NCBI GenBank assembly: GCA_964035575.1
Contig: OZ037877.1
Location: forward strand, 744,001 to 808,000
DNA: 64,000 nt
Reading direction: 5' to 3'
Source of the DNA: Rhynchopus sp. YZ270_cl-10
Lineage: Eukaryota; Euglenozoa; Diplonemea; Diplonemida; Diplonemidae
Shown here: piece by piece, positions 1 through 10,206 of the stretch
Layout: each line of letters opens with the position of its first letter
Position numbering within the stretch: position 1 is the stretch's first letter
Position numbers and translations under genes: made by a program
Notes under the pieces: generated by a model
What the model was told of the DNA's origin: nothing
Database searches by the model: none
The model's input: only the letters and a program-made list of their open reading frames with translations

Positions 1-344
1 TGTTCTTCAGTTACAACATTCGAGAAGAACACTATATACTCTGCATAGAGAGGGGAACGCAGTTCTGCGCAGAGTGCTGTGATGTTAGCTTCGGTTGGGC
101 GGATGTACACCAGAGCCTTCAAATGACCTTGCTTTTTGCGTTCTGCGTTGTGTACCTGGTCTACTAAGTACAAATCTTTCTTCAACATTGCAGTAAAGCT
201 GAACGACATGCTGATCATACTCTTAACCTCGTCATCTAAGAGTAGGATTTTGAGGCCTTTCTCCTCGATTACCCGTTCAATACAACGTTGCGTGCATGAC
301 ACCAAGTCAAATGGGTTTTGCGTCACAACGCTTGGTGCGTTCAT
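1..344 (-). CDS. VPS45: Vps45 (Sec1/Munc18 family), N-terminal part, cut by window edge
   Basis: Reading the minus strand from the ATG at 344 gives 114 open codons running off the left edge. The peptide contains LKILLLDDEVKSMISMSFS, then LKKDLYLVDQV, HLKALVYIRPTEANI and YIVFFSNVVTEE. This is the order of motifs at the N-terminus of Vps45: the 'KVLLMD', 'LQKEVYLFERID', 'HLKAICFLRPT' and 'IYFIYFSNV' segments of the human protein. Sec1/Munc18 proteins bind SNAREs. Vps45 acts on Tlg2/syntaxin-16 in endosome-Golgi traffic on the cytosolic membrane face. The remaining two thirds or more lie outside the window. The start is the first ATG after a C/T-rich leader and matches the family start. No intron is seen in this part. 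Another Sec1/Munc18 member (Sly1, Vps33) is less likely from the wording of the motifs. Confidence 0.85.
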   Translation of the reverse strand, partial: MNAPSVVTQNPFDLVSCTQRCIERVIEEKGLKILLLDDEVKSMISMSFSFTAMLKKDLYLVDQVHNAERKKQGHLKALVYIRPTEANITALCAELRSPLYAEYIVFFSNVVTEE

Positions 345-748
345 TTAAAGGGGGGGGAATAAAAAGGGGGTTTTTTTTAGAGATAAAATGCCGTTAGTCA
401 GCAGAGGATAGAGGAGAGGGGGAGGGAGAGGGGTGGGGGTTTTTTGTGTGTGTCTGTGTTTGGATTTAAAAAAAAAAATGTTGGGTGGGTAAAGAGAAGG
501 TTTGAAGAGAGGGAGGTGAGATTCTTTGTGTTTGTTGGTGGAAGAAAAAAATCAAAAAAAATTGTTTCATATACATTCATATACACAAAAAAAAAAAAAA
601 AAAATCAAATAAAAATATATTGCATTCGTGTGGTCATCTGATAACATGCTCTTCGAGATGCAACGTATTTGTCTTTTTTTTCTTTTCTTTTTTTTTTGAT
701 AATTTTTGGAGCTGCGATAAAGAGAGTCTTTCACCGTCTTAGTAGGGG

Positions 749-810
749 GTGTGGCTGAAGGGAGGTGATTCACTTCTGCGCACTTTTTTGCACGCCCCCA
801 TTCAGCCACA
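749..810. repeat. Hairpin repeat D, copy 1 (GTGGCTGAA ... TTCAGCCAC)
   Basis: The ends GTGTGGCTGAA and TTCAGCCACA are inverted and enclose about 40 bp that include a GTGATTC block. The same arrangement recurs at 6491, 35186 and 60703, so this is a dispersed foldback repeat of 55-75 bp. It could be a minimal MITE or a structured RNA element. Confidence 0.5.
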
Positions 811-844
811 TCATGTCTGCTTTTTTTTCTTTTTCTTTTTTTTT

Positions 845-893
845 TGAAAACTTTTGTACCAGCGGAGACCACCCAAGGATGACCCCCACTCTC
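845..893 (-). repeat. Dispersed repeat A, diverged copy
   Basis: The plus strand reads GAAAACTTTTGTACC, then GGAGACCACCC and AGGATGACCCC. This is a weak match to repeat A (see 1959). Confidence 0.3.
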
Positions 894-1105
894 CAAACTT
901 TTGCGTAGAGGTGTTGAAAAAAAAAAAAAAAAAGTTTTTTTTTTGTGTGTATTTTGTATTGCCTTTGTTGCGCAAAAAAAACCCTGTCAACCAAGAACAA
1001 AAAGGGGGGAAGTACCCTTTTTATCTTCTACACGACAACGTCAGAATATGACAAGCACATGCAACAAGCACAAAACGTTGACAAGAAATGACAAACACAT
1101 ACTTG

Positions 1106-1295
1106 TCATTTGACAAAGCATTCGATTTGACCATGCTTTTCCTCGTAAAAATGACTGAATGCCTCATTTATATTATACTTCTCATAAAACATGACACAAT
1201 TGCTTGTTAAGTATACTTGTAATAACGTTGTCGTGCACCTCCCCTTCTTTAATAGCTCTTGGTTGCATTCGTGTATAGATTCGAAGAGGTGCACG
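1106..1295 (-). CDS. Possible last coding exon of an unrecognised split gene
   Basis: After a possible acceptor ending at 1296, the minus strand gives a 62-residue open stretch containing HLFESIHECNQELLKKGR, TTTLLQVYLTSNCVMFYE and FSHFYEEKHGQIECFVK, then TGA. The composition is protein-like, the strand agrees with the local gene direction, and the segment is free of the surrounding homopolymers. A second open piece (HIKELLYGFKDDLASAPS, about 1424-1478) ends at a GTATGT donor at 1423. The codon phases of the two pieces do not fit directly, so either an exon is missing or the gene is decayed. I recognise no family. Confidence 0.33.
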
Positions 1296-1529
1296 CTATT
1301 TCACTATGATATGTGTATTGTATGTGTATCAACAATCGCATAAAAGCAACCCAGATGTGAAGCATAAGACTCTGCATTCAACATTGGCCAAACAAAAAGC
1401 CTTTGTACATACGGAAGGTGCCGACGCTAGGTCGTCCTTGAACCCATAGAGCAGCTCTTTTATGTGGGGAAGGGTCCAGAGGAGGGGATTTTTGATAAAT
1501 AAATATTTTTTTTTTTGAATAGATAAAAG

Positions 1530-1791
1530 CAGGGTGTTTCCTAATTTGCTTCCGCTTCCGGGGATTTGGAAAAAAATGGCCAGGGAAAAAATTTGCGGGA
1601 AAAAGCTCATTTTGACCAACACCAAGAACTTGGCCATTTCGGCAAATTGACCCCACCACAGTGCGGACGGATTCCGGAAATGCCAATTGCGGCATGTTTT
1701 GGGGCTGAAAACCCACTTTTTTTCCAGGGAAAAAATTTGCTTCCGGATGTCGGAATTTTCCGGAAAATTTCCAAAATTAGGAAACACCCTG
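1530..1791. mobile_element. hAT-like MITE, family H (262 bp)
   Basis: The terminal inverted repeats are CAGGGTGTTTCCTAATTT and its complement. They are flanked by a perfect 8-bp duplication GATAAAAG (1522-1529 and 1792-1799). An 8-bp target duplication with CAGGG ends is the hAT signature. There is no coding capacity. The interior carries, in reverse, the core GGCATTTCCGGAATCCGTCC ... GTGGTGGGGTCAATTTG. That core recurs at 4290, 28036, 39119, 46530 and 58070. Confidence 0.85.
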
Positions 1792-1958
1792 GATAAAAGC
1801 AATAAATTACTTTTTACTTAAAACAAAAGGCACTCCGTATCCAAAACAGGGGGGCAGTCTGGGGACAAAAACAGATTTCTGTATTGGGGAGGGTAGGGGG
1901 TTGATAGCGGGTAAGTCACCTCTGCATACCTGTCACCACGCTGTTTTATTTATTTTTT

Positions 1959-2005
1959 GAAAACTTGGTTGTATTAGTGTAGCCACCCTAGAGTGTGCTC
2001 CACTA
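1959..2005 (-). repeat. Dispersed repeat A (about 48 bp)
   Basis: On the minus strand the family consensus is about AGTGGAGCTCATCCTCGGG, then TGTCTACACTAATACAACC, then AAGTTTTC followed by an A-rich tail. This copy is close to consensus. Other copies lie at 9213, 17462, 23088, 35486, 54777, 57943 and 61186. A related subfamily B sits at 9531, 10161 and 23162. The A-rich 3' end suggests a very short retroposon, but no promoter box was recognised. Confidence 0.65.
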
Positions 2006-3173
2006 ATTTTTTTTGCTTTTGTGCAGCAAAAAAAAGGCAAAGTCAAAAGGTGAGGCTCGCACTGTGTACCGACAACACAAAAAAAAAAAAAAGTCAATAT
2101 TGTGTAAGACGAGACTCCACATCAGTCCAACTTCGTAGCTATCGGGGTGATGTTCTCGTACAAAGGCGGTAAACGATTCATCTAGGTTTGTTTTGTTTTT
2201 TGCTTTTTTTATATTTTTGCTTTTTTCTTGAAAATCTGGCTTTTTTGTAATAGTACCGACACACACTCCAAAGGAATGTGCTCCACTACACATTTTAGTT
2301 TTTTTATTATTTTTTTTTTGTTTTTTTTTGTATGCATGGACAATCACTTTCCACCTACTACTATAAAGAGCTGTACTCAATGTTGACTGAATCCTTTGTA
2401 TTGCGAAAGGGGGGAGGGAGGGAGGGTCTTCCCGCAACCAACGATTCTGTCTTATTGCCAATGAAACACACCTACATCAGCACCCTTCATGCTCTCAAAG
2501 GTGCGTCCATTTTAATTTTATTTCAAAATAAGGAGATACGTGATTTTAAAAAAAAGTTGGAGCAAAATCGAAGAGAAAAAAAAAATCGAAGGAACAAATA
2601 AAAAATTTTGTTTGATTATATACTACTATCACTAGATAGCAGCCATGGGGGGGGGGGAGAAATAGCGGGGAGAAATAGAAAATGGAATGGGTGTGTCTTA
2701 CGTGATGGCACAAAAAAGAAAAAATCACTCTTGTTTTCGAAGAGGAAGGGAGAGAAGCGAGAGAGAGAAAACACAAAGAAAAAAAAAATGAATGAATGCC
2801 ACAATGTGACCACCATTTTCCTTTGCAAGAAAAACGAGATTTTTTTTAGCGTAAAATTAGGAGAAATTATTTAGCATGCCCTCAAGTACAGACATCCAGC
2901 AAACATTGGTGGGGTAAAAAAAACCCACCATTTTTTGTTTGATCCCTCAAATGCATCAATGCTTTTTTCCCACCAACATTTGTTGAACATCTGTAATGCC
3001 AAAAGCAATTTATCGGATAGGCTGCACTATCATGAGATAGCAGCCACGGTTTTTCTTCACAGGATCCTTAAAAGGGTGTTAAGGATGCCAAAGAAGGGAA
3101 GGGGAAAGGCTTTGAGAGTGAACATTAGCTATTAAGAGAAAGAAATAAAGAGAAAAGAAATAAAGGTTTAAAA
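2006..3173. other. Intergenic stretch, one doubtful exon
   Basis: The minus strand at 2093-2181 is open and protein-like (ESFTAFVREHHPDSYEVGL, then MWSLVLHNID) behind a possible acceptor CCTAG. It may belong with the candidate exon at 1106-1295, but I cannot join them. The rest is poly-A/poly-T and purine runs. A short motif GATAGCAGCCAYGG occurs at about 2636 and 3036. Confidence 0.25.
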
Positions 3174-3266
3174 AAAGATGACCCTAAGCATCTCTGTGAT
3201 TAGTCTGATTAGATTACTTAATGTTTTGAACATTGGTTATTCATAGTACTTAGTCACCTTAAAAGA
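3174..3266 (-). repeat. Hairpin repeat C carrying a 44-nt insert
   Basis: Repeat C on the plus strand is about TAAGATGAACCTAAGCCTC ... GCTTAGTCACCTTA, an imperfect stem-loop (CTAAGC pairs with GCTTAG, TAAG with CTTA). Here the loop is split by 44 nt (3201-3244) that recur without mismatch at 24052-24095. Confidence 0.6.
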
Positions 3267-3999
3267 AATAAACCATTTTGTAGCGTGATCGAAACGTAAG
3301 TTTTTTTTTACAAAGTCTTTACAAAAAAGTATTTTGTAAAGTCTCTACCATATACTAGGCAACCTCGACCATATCACATTACTAAGATGAATGACCTTCC
3401 CCGCATACATCTTAAGAAAAAGAAAGAAGGGGAGGAGAAGGAGAAGGAGAAGGAGGAGAATTTGGCTGTTTGTTGTACCTCATTGTGGTATGTCTGTTTA
3501 ATCCTTTTGAGGGGTTTCATTTTGCTTCTTCTTTTTTTGCTGAAATGTGTTTGTGTTTTGAAATCAGTTGATAGGCCATTTCGCAAAAATATTTGCCCAT
3601 TTTTGAGGAGCATTTGGGAGTGTTTAGTATATCATCGCAGACAACCTGGTGGGGGGTCAGAAAGTTTGTTTGCTTTTTATTTTTGCTACTCTGTTCGTTT
3701 TGGGGGAATACAAACACAACACAACCACGCAACAATAGTGACAAGCAAAGGGCAAACATTTATTTTAAAAAAAAAATGAAGTCTCACGAAAAAAAAGGGG
3801 GGTGGGGTAGTCAGAGATGGGTAAGCGTGTCACCGTGCTTGTAATAATATTGGACTATAATTTGGTCCAAAAAAAAATGGACCAAAAAAAAGTCCAAATT
3901 TGTCCACAAAAAGGAACAGTAACAAAGACACGGTATTTTTTTTCTTTTGAAAAAAAAAAAAAACTTGGTTTAGTGTACCGTTTTTTCCGGGTGTCGGTG

Positions 4000-4056
4000 G
4001 GCTGTAATTGGGTGTAATTGGGCTGTAATTTGGCGTAATTGGGTGAAATTGGGCAA
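4000..4056. repeat. Minisatellite, GGGTGTAATT-type units (about 10-11 bp)
   Basis: About five imperfect units of GGGNTGTAATT. The same unit makes a longer array at 5693-5820. Both arrays have an ACCGTTTTTTC-like sequence on one side, so they are diverged copies of one locus or element. Confidence 0.7.
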
Positions 4057-4289
4057 AAATGCCGTTTTTTGCCGTTTTTCGCACTTTTGACTTGCTTTTC
4101 GGTCGCCACACCCCCAAATTTTCCCACTTCTGTGCTGTTTCCCAACAAATCAATATAAAATCGAAACGGCGATGAAAAAGATGCCTTGGTGAGTGGTCAC
4201 AAATGCTGCACATAATGCGAGAATGGAGGACACATGTACCGTTTCCCCCATTTGACCAACAAGAAATGGCGTACACCCGCTGCTATTAA

Positions 4290-4379
4290 ACAGCGGCATT
4301 TGCACTTTCGGAATCCGTCCGGCCAGTGGTGGGGTCAATTTGACGAAATGGACAAGTTCTTGTTTTTGGTCAATTTCCG
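4290..4379 (+). mobile_element. Fragment of hAT-like MITE family H
   Basis: TTTCGGAATCCGTCCGGCC, then GTGGTGGGGTCAATTTGACG, then GACAAGTTCTTG match the reverse complement of the interior of the MITE at 1530-1791. The fragment stops exactly where the heptamer array begins. Confidence 0.6.
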
Positions 4380-5124
4380 CACAGTACACAGTACACAGTA
4401 CACAGTACACAGTACACAGTACACAGTACACAGTACACAGTACACAGTACACAGTACACAGTACACAGTACACAGTACACAGTACACAGTACACAGTACA
4501 CAGTACACAGTACACAGTACACAGTACACAGTACACAGTACACAGTACACAGTACACAGTACACAGTACACAGTACACAGTACACAGTACACAGTACACA
4601 GTACACAGTACACAGTACACAGTACACAGTACACAGTACACAGTACACAGTACACAGTACACAGTACACAGTACACAGTACACAGTACACAGTACACAGT
4701 ACACAGTACACAGTACACAGTACACAGTACACAGTACACAGTACACAGTACACAGTACACAGTACACAGTACACAGTACACAGTACACAGTACACAGTAC
4801 ACAGTACACAGTACACAGTACACAGTACACAGTACACAGTACACAGTACACAGTACACAGTACACAGTACACAGTACACAGTACACAGTACACAGTACAC
4901 AGTACACAGTACACAGTACACAGTACACAGTACACAGTACACAGTACACAGTACACAGTACACAGTACACAGTACACAGTACACAGTACACAGTACACAG
5001 TACACAGTACACAGTACACAGTACACAGTACACAGTACACAGTACACAGTACACAGTACACAGTACACAGTACACAGTACACAGTACACAGTACACAGTA
5101 CACAGTACACAGTACACAGTACAC
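4380..5124. repeat. Perfect heptamer minisatellite (ACAGTAC)n, about 106 copies
   Basis: The 7-bp unit ACAGTAC is repeated without visible change for about 745 bp. Because 7 is not a multiple of 3 and the unit yields no stop, all six frames are open. This makes long artefactual reading frames of 7-residue repeats (TVHSTQY or VLCTVYC), not genes. The left boundary abuts a family H MITE fragment. The perfect uniformity implies recent expansion or strong homogenisation. Confidence 0.95.
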
Positions 5125-5692
5125 AAACCACCTGATTGCCAAAGCCAACTTCCGAAAACCATCACCTGTACCGATACACAAACTCCACGGTCAAAAATAG
5201 TATGAAAAAGTGTTATTATTGGGGTAAACGCCAGGTGGTCTGAAGAGTGATCTGACCATATTCTCCAGGTATAACAAATACCCAAATAATGCATTGGCGA
5301 AGGAATTTTGTACTTTTGACCACCACAGATTACATGTGTTTTTACCGGCTTTCTATGTGCTGGTGTGCTGGGAAGCATGCCACCAGTGTTACAATTTTCC
5401 AAGGTAAAAATGACCTATGTACGTACGTGAGGAAGAAGGCTGAGTGGGCATGTAGTGCCACAAAATATCTGGAAGGCATGCAATCAGTCCCCTGTCCGAT
5501 TACCAAAACCCGCCCGTCATAGGCGTTCCACTTTTCGGTGCCACACCCGAAAAGCGGGTGTCGTCACACCCTCTAGTTGAGTATCCCGTTTGACCCGCTC
5601 AGAGAGAGAGCTGGACCCCACCGTGTGAGCAAGCAAAACAGGTCACCCCCTGGTAAGCCCCCCTCAAAAACACCTGAGTTGTACTAGTGGTG
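5125..5692. other. Unassigned sequence between two minisatellites
   Basis: 5240-5520 lacks homopolymers and is open in several frames at once. No frame stands out and no family is recognised. A small palindrome (CCACACCCGAAAAGCGGGTG) lies near 5541. Confidence 0.3.
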
Positions 5693-5820
5693 TGACTGGG
5701 TGTAATTGGTTGTAATTGGGTGTAATTGGGCTGTAATTGGGCGTAATTGGGCAAAATTGGGCTGTACTTGGGTATAATTGGGTATAATTGGGTATAATTG
5801 GGTATAATTGGGTATAATTG
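5693..5820. repeat. Minisatellite, GGGTATAATT-type units
   Basis: About twelve units of 10-11 bp grade from GTGTAATTGG to GGTATAATTG. It is related to the short array at 4000. Confidence 0.8.
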
Positions 5821-6060
5821 ACCCCAAGTGGGTCCAGATGGGCTGTGTTGGGTCCGGTTGGGTGGGTGAAAAAACGGTACATTTAGTGGCGAAAAAAAAA
5901 AAAGCCAAGGATATAATCCAAGATGCTTTTAAAAAAAAGCAAAAAAAAAAGAGAGACAACGTCAGGACAACTCTGGAAAACGGGGTAAGGTTTCACCTTA
6001 CGACACCACTGCTCCCTCCCTTAAGGGAGAAGAAAGAAGAGAGGGGGAAAAAACGATTTA

Positions 6061-6100
6061 AAAGATGAACCTAAGTCTTACTTTTTGCTTAGTCACCAAA
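6061..6100 (-). repeat. Hairpin repeat C
   Basis: The plus strand reads AAAGATGAACCTAAGTCTTA ... TTGCTTAGTCACC. The CTAAG/CTTAG stem is kept. Confidence 0.55.
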
Positions 6101-6490
6101 ATGGGAGGCTTTGACATGGTATAAAAAAAAACACACATAACTTACCATACAAGACATACTTTTTTTTCAGGTGGAGGAAGGTTTGGGGGGAAAAGAAGAA
6201 ACAAAAAATATCCCCAAAGGGTACTGGCTTAACATCAAAATGTCTGGAGCGGGGTGGGGAGGGGGTGGTTCTCCATACTGTGATAGGGTGTGTTTGCACC
6301 CAGGAGTATGAACAACAGCCATCCATACACCAGAGGGTGTTTGAATGGGCTTCTATGAAGCTTTTTTTGATTTTTTCTTTTTTTTTTTTTTTTTGATATT
6401 TTTTTTTTTTGCGTTGTGCTCTTCATGTACATACAATACAACAAGGCTTAGTCAACCTCGCTAAGGCCGGGTAAAAAAAAAAAAAAATAC

Positions 6491-6545
6491 TCAAGCGTGG
6501 CTGAGGCGCACTTTAAAATACTTGCACGCTTCAGCCACGCCTCAG
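6491..6545. repeat. Hairpin repeat D, copy 2
   Basis: GCGTGGCTGAGGCGC and GCTTCAGCCACGCCTCA form a 55-bp near-palindrome. Confidence 0.5.
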
Positions 6546-6963
6546 ATATTTTTTTGGCCATTTTTTTTTCATGCGTAGGCCTTGTTGCATTGTATGACTC
6601 TTGTTTTGGGGTATGCATGACTTCACTTTGTTTTTATTGATAATTTGTTTAGTGCAGTTTCCATATTATAAAAGACAGTCTTTCACTGTCTCTTTTTTTG
6701 GTCGCAATTTTTGGGCCTTAAATGCACAGTTAAGTCCAACCAATGACTTTGAAACTGCTCGGACCGCTTCCAAATTTTTTGGAAAACAAAAAATCAGATT
6801 TCTGAAATACATTTTGCATTTTGGAGGAAATGGGAGACGGAGGGGGGTTTTTTTAAGATATGATGATAATAATTTGATTTTGGTTTTGATATGAAAGAGA
6901 ATCGAATGGGAGGCTGTTTGTAGAAAAGCAAACAAACGTGAGAAGCACGGAAAAAAAGGAATA

Positions 6964-7170
6964 TGGGACAGTCCATAAAAACCCCCACCTAAAAGGTAAC
7001 CTTTTTGTAATTATGTGTAAATAAAATAACTTCTACTCGGAATTTTTGCTCGATTTTTGCTCCTTTAAAGGAGCAAAAATCGAGCAAAAATTCCGAGTAG
7101 AAGTTATTTCATTTACACATAATTACAAAAAGGGTGACCTTTTAGGTGGGGGGTTTTATGGACTGTCCCA
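6964..7170. mobile_element. Palindromic TA-flanked MITE (207 bp, no spacer)
   Basis: Two arms of about 102-105 bp are near-perfect inverted copies meeting at TTTAAA (7063-7068). The ends are TGGGACAGTCC and its complement. They are flanked by TA on both sides (6962-6963 and 7171-7172), as in Tc1/mariner-type elements. There is no coding capacity. Cruciform formation is expected. Confidence 0.8.
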
Positions 7171-7708
7171 TATGGGTTGTTATGAGGTTTTTTGTCCTCA
7201 TATTTTGCGGGGATCTAGGGGAGTTTAAGTCGAAAGCAAAGTGAACGAAACCTCTCCACAGTGCAGAAAACACAGTACATAACCACACACACAAAATAAA
7301 ATTATTTTTTTGAAGGAAACACTTCATTTGCGAAAGAAACGATGCATTCATTTACCCCCTCTTTTATGTGTATGTTTTTCTCGACAAAACTACTTTACTT
7401 CACACCTGGGTGGGCATGAATATTCTGCACTGAAAAGGTTGGCTTAAGCATTCGACTTCAAAAGGGGTTTTTTTGATTACCGGTAAACGCACAACTATCG
7501 CATCTGTGTAGAGAGATGTGCGTAAAACTATTTGGAAACCTTTTGCTAATATTGGGAAATGACAAAGATTAAATTCATATACTTTCAAAAAGAACTGAAA
7601 GTATTTGAGGAGAGAGAGAAAAAGAGAGAGAGAAAGAGAAATTTAATAAAGATGGGTCTGAGTCTGAGTCTCGCGGACTTAGTCACATAAAAAAGAAAGA
7701 AAAGTTTA
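7171..7708. other. Intergenic, no supported gene
   Basis: A 62-codon minus-strand frame at 7400-7588 looks protein-like but has no start context, splice partner or family match, so I do not call it. A GA-rich block lies at 7610-7640. Confidence 0.3.
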
Positions 7709-7746
7709 TAAGATGACCCTAAGCCTCTCGTTGCTTAGTCACCTTA
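7709..7746 (-). repeat. Hairpin repeat C
   Basis: ATAAGATGACCCTAAGCCTC ... TTGCTTAGTCACCTTAG is one of the best stems in the family. Confidence 0.6.
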
Positions 7747-7857
7747 GAAAGAAAAGGGAGGCATATTCCCATATGAGATTGAGTACCAACGTATGCATAA
7801 ATTGTTGGAATCATTGCAAACTCCCCTTTTAAAATACAAAGTAAAAAATGTTTGCCA

Positions 7858-7952
7858 CAGTAGGACAAGTAACATTGGCAACCAAAAAAAGTCGCCAATT
7901 GCAAGAAAACCCCAAAAATCCGCATTATTTGGTCGCCAAGTTTGTCCTACTG
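7858..7952. mobile_element. Short inverted-repeat element (95 bp)
   Basis: CAGTAGGACAAGTAACATTG at the left faces GCCAAGTTTGTCCTACTG at the right. I see no clear target duplication. Possibly a minimal MITE. Confidence 0.4.
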
Positions 7953-9212
7953 AGTCATTCTTCCTAAGCCTCAACCAAAAATCAGTGGGAAAAAAAAAAG
8001 TCGGGCATTATTCCCGATTTGTGGTCAAAATAAAAATCGAACTTTGGGTTACGTAAACCCTGTTGCTTGAACAGTTGATTTTCCCCGCGAAAGAATATGG
8101 GGGAAAACAAAACCTCATACACAACAAAAGAAAAAGGAAATAAAGAATAAAAGCACAGCCAATAAAAATGCAATGAATACCTTTTTGTATGAAATGGGGA
8201 TATTTTAAAGCATGATTGTGGCGCGCAAAAAATCAATACACGAAAAAAAGGGGGGGAAGGGGGACTTTGTAAAACAAAAAAAAACAAACCCTGGAAGATG
8301 CGTGTCTCACTTCGCTGTGTGCACACATCTCACAAAAACTAAAATATTTTTTTTTTGATTGCTATATTACTCGATATCTGTGGTGCCGTTTTTCTCCCCT
8401 TTTGGGAGTGGCTTGCCATTTACGGAGACACCTAACCATTTCCCCACTACTGCCCCTTTCACACTATGTGGGGAAGCTGTCCCAGCACCTTTTCACCCTC
8501 AGGTAGACCTTCATAGGGTTTTAGGAGGTGCCACAAAAGGGCCCACCCCCGGATGCAATTTTACCGTCCAGCCCAGGACTAAAAGTGCCGAGGAGGGTGG
8601 GGGGGGTTTAGAAAACTTTTTTTTCTGATTGTTTTTGTTTTTTTTTATTTCACTCAACAGACACCTGCCAAAAAGCGAATGGGTTGGGGTAGAGAGTTTT
8701 TTTCTTTTCTTTGTATCAGGAAAGAACAACTTTTTTTCTTTTTCCTCTCTGAATTGGTAGAATCCTGGTTTCTCGATCAGCTGTGAAAGGTGGGGATGAA
8801 CCTCATACCATACACGACGGTGGAGTGCATGACTTGACTTATGGTCTCACTTGTAAAAACCACTCAAGTAATTTCAGTCAAGAATCTCCGTTTAACAAAG
8901 GTCTTGACAGATCAATAACACTTCAGATCAAAAAAAAGCAAGGGTGCTTCTTTTTAGCACCCTCTATGCCTTCTTTTCACAAGAAAAGAAAAAAAAAACG
9001 AATAACAAGGCACTGAACTTAACGAAGGAAAGGCGTGAGTGGGGGGTTTATAGTAATAAGTAAAAGAAACCGATTTCTTTTTTTTTTTTTTTTTTTTTTT
9101 TTCTTTTTATTTCTTTTCACAACAGAAAGGCCACTTTGGGTCCAAACTGAAGGGATGTCTAAAAGACTTCCATTGTCTACGGGGGGTTTTATTAAAAATA
9201 AAGTAATTAATT
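7953..9212. other. Intergenic, low-complexity
   Basis: Mixed homopolymers, a 23-T run near 9080, and a small GGGTGCTTCTTTTTAGCACCC-type hairpin near 8941. A C-rich block at 8395-8600 has no convincing frame. Confidence 0.4.
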
Positions 9213-9260
9213 ATAGTGGAGTTCATCCTCGGGTGTCTACACTAATACAACCAAGTTTTC
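9213..9260 (+). repeat. Dispersed repeat A, the one discordant copy
   Basis: The plus strand reads TAGTGGAGTTCATCCTCGGG, TGTCTACACTAATACAACC, AAGTTTTCAATAAAG. It is near-consensus and oriented opposite to all other copies in the left half. Confidence 0.65.
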
Positions 9261-9335
9261 AATAAAGTAGAAATTGTAACCTGTTAATCAATCAGGCACC
9301 ATGTCACCAAAAACGCTGGGAAAAAAAAAAGCTGA

Positions 9336-9462
9336 GTTGAAATACAACAGCCCTCACGTGAACAGTGTACCTTTGGTGCAATGACCGGGTGTACCAGGAG
9401 TGGACACCCCAACCATGCAGTCCTGCAATCCATTTCATGGTTTACATCTGATAAAGAAAAGT
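9336..9462 (-). repeat. Dispersed repeat E (about 125 bp)
   Basis: The plus strand reads TTGAAATACAACAGCCCTC, ACAGTGTACC, AACCATGCAGTCCTGCAATC, then TTTCATGGTTTACATCTG. Nearly the same sequence lies in the small-Tim intron (17641-17755), so the full unit is about 125 bp. Shorter copies are at 11477, 11713, 23876, 33288 and, inverted, 60638. Confidence 0.6.
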
Positions 9463-9530
9463 GAAAAAGAAAAGTAGTTTCGGCCCCAATGGAAAGGCGT
9501 GGAGTAGGGGATTGAAAGCTTGTTTTTTTT

Positions 9531-9594
9531 GATAAATTGTTGGAGTAGTGTAGTTGCCTCGGGTTGTGTTGCCACCGTTGTGCAATCTCCACTG
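9531..9594 (-). repeat. Dispersed repeat B, copy 1
   Basis: The plus strand reads GATAAATTGTTGGAGTAGTG, TAGTTGCC, ending CTCCACTG. It shares the order AGTGGAG ... CTACACTA ... CAAC ... TTTTC with repeat A when read on the minus strand, so it is probably a sister subfamily. Confidence 0.55.
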
Positions 9595-9770
9595 TTGTTT
9601 TTTGTTTTTGCTACTTTATTTTTTACTTTTTTTTGTTGTTTTGTTTCTTTTTGCAGCATGACCAAGGGTCAGACAGGTGGAGTAAGAGGGAGGGAAGGGG
9701 GGGGTTTTCACCTTTGAATCAGAATTTGCATTTTGACTGCCTCTCTCGTTGATGTTTTTGTTTGTGCGTA

Positions 9771-9867
9771 AAGTGTGTAATAAACATTCTGTGGTGATAT
9801 TTTTATTACTGCAATACGCTCCCACTGACTACCTGGCAGTGAAGAGGAAACCTCTTTAAGGCCAAAA
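9771..9867. ncRNA. Conserved three-hairpin element, copy 1 (ncRNA candidate)
   Basis: This sequence and 33920-34010 share about 70 nearly identical bases (AGTGTGTAATAAACATT, then TGTGGTGATATTTTTATTAC, TGCAATACGCTCCCACTGAC, TACCTGGC) although everything around them differs. It can fold into three small stems: GTAATAAA with TTTATTAC, CACTG with CAGTG, and AAGAGG with CCTCTT. A structured RNA or a young repeat would both explain this. No known RNA family was recognised. Confidence 0.35.
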
Positions 9868-10160
9868 AACCCCCCCTCAACGAAAAAGATTTGACAGAGA
9901 GAAAGAAATAGTTGATGAAGGCGAGTTTAAGTGTGTTTTGAGTCACCTTGGCAGCAGTTGTTAACTTTATTATCTATTTTCATAGAAAAATAAAAGAAAT
10001 CATGCGGTCGTGAAAGAAAGAAAAAAAAGGGCGGCAAAAATAAAATGATTACTGTTTATGAGGTTCACAGCATCTATTTTCTTTTGAAAGCCGTATTGTA
10101 ATTGGTGTAGAGACCCTGGGGCTGTGATTTTTTTTTTCACTGCAGCATTTTCTTTCTCTT

Positions 10161-10206
10161 CGAAAAATTGTTGGAATAGTGTAGTTGCCTGTGTAAGCTC
10201 CACTGT
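10161..10206 (-). repeat. Dispersed repeat B, copy 2
   Basis: The plus strand reads CGAAAAATTGTTGGAATAGT, GTAGTTGCC, ending GCTCCACTG. Confidence 0.55.

Larger units (their letters stand above)
345..1105. other. Homopolymer-rich intergenic DNA
   Basis: A- and T-runs of 8-20 bases alternate with G-rich stretches. I see no convincing exon. One hairpin repeat and one weak dispersed repeat are listed separately. Confidence 0.5.

Noticed and set aside
4150-5402. Reading frames of 250-355 codons rich in TVHSTQY or VLCTVYC
   Set aside because: Artefact of the heptamer array, open in all six frames.
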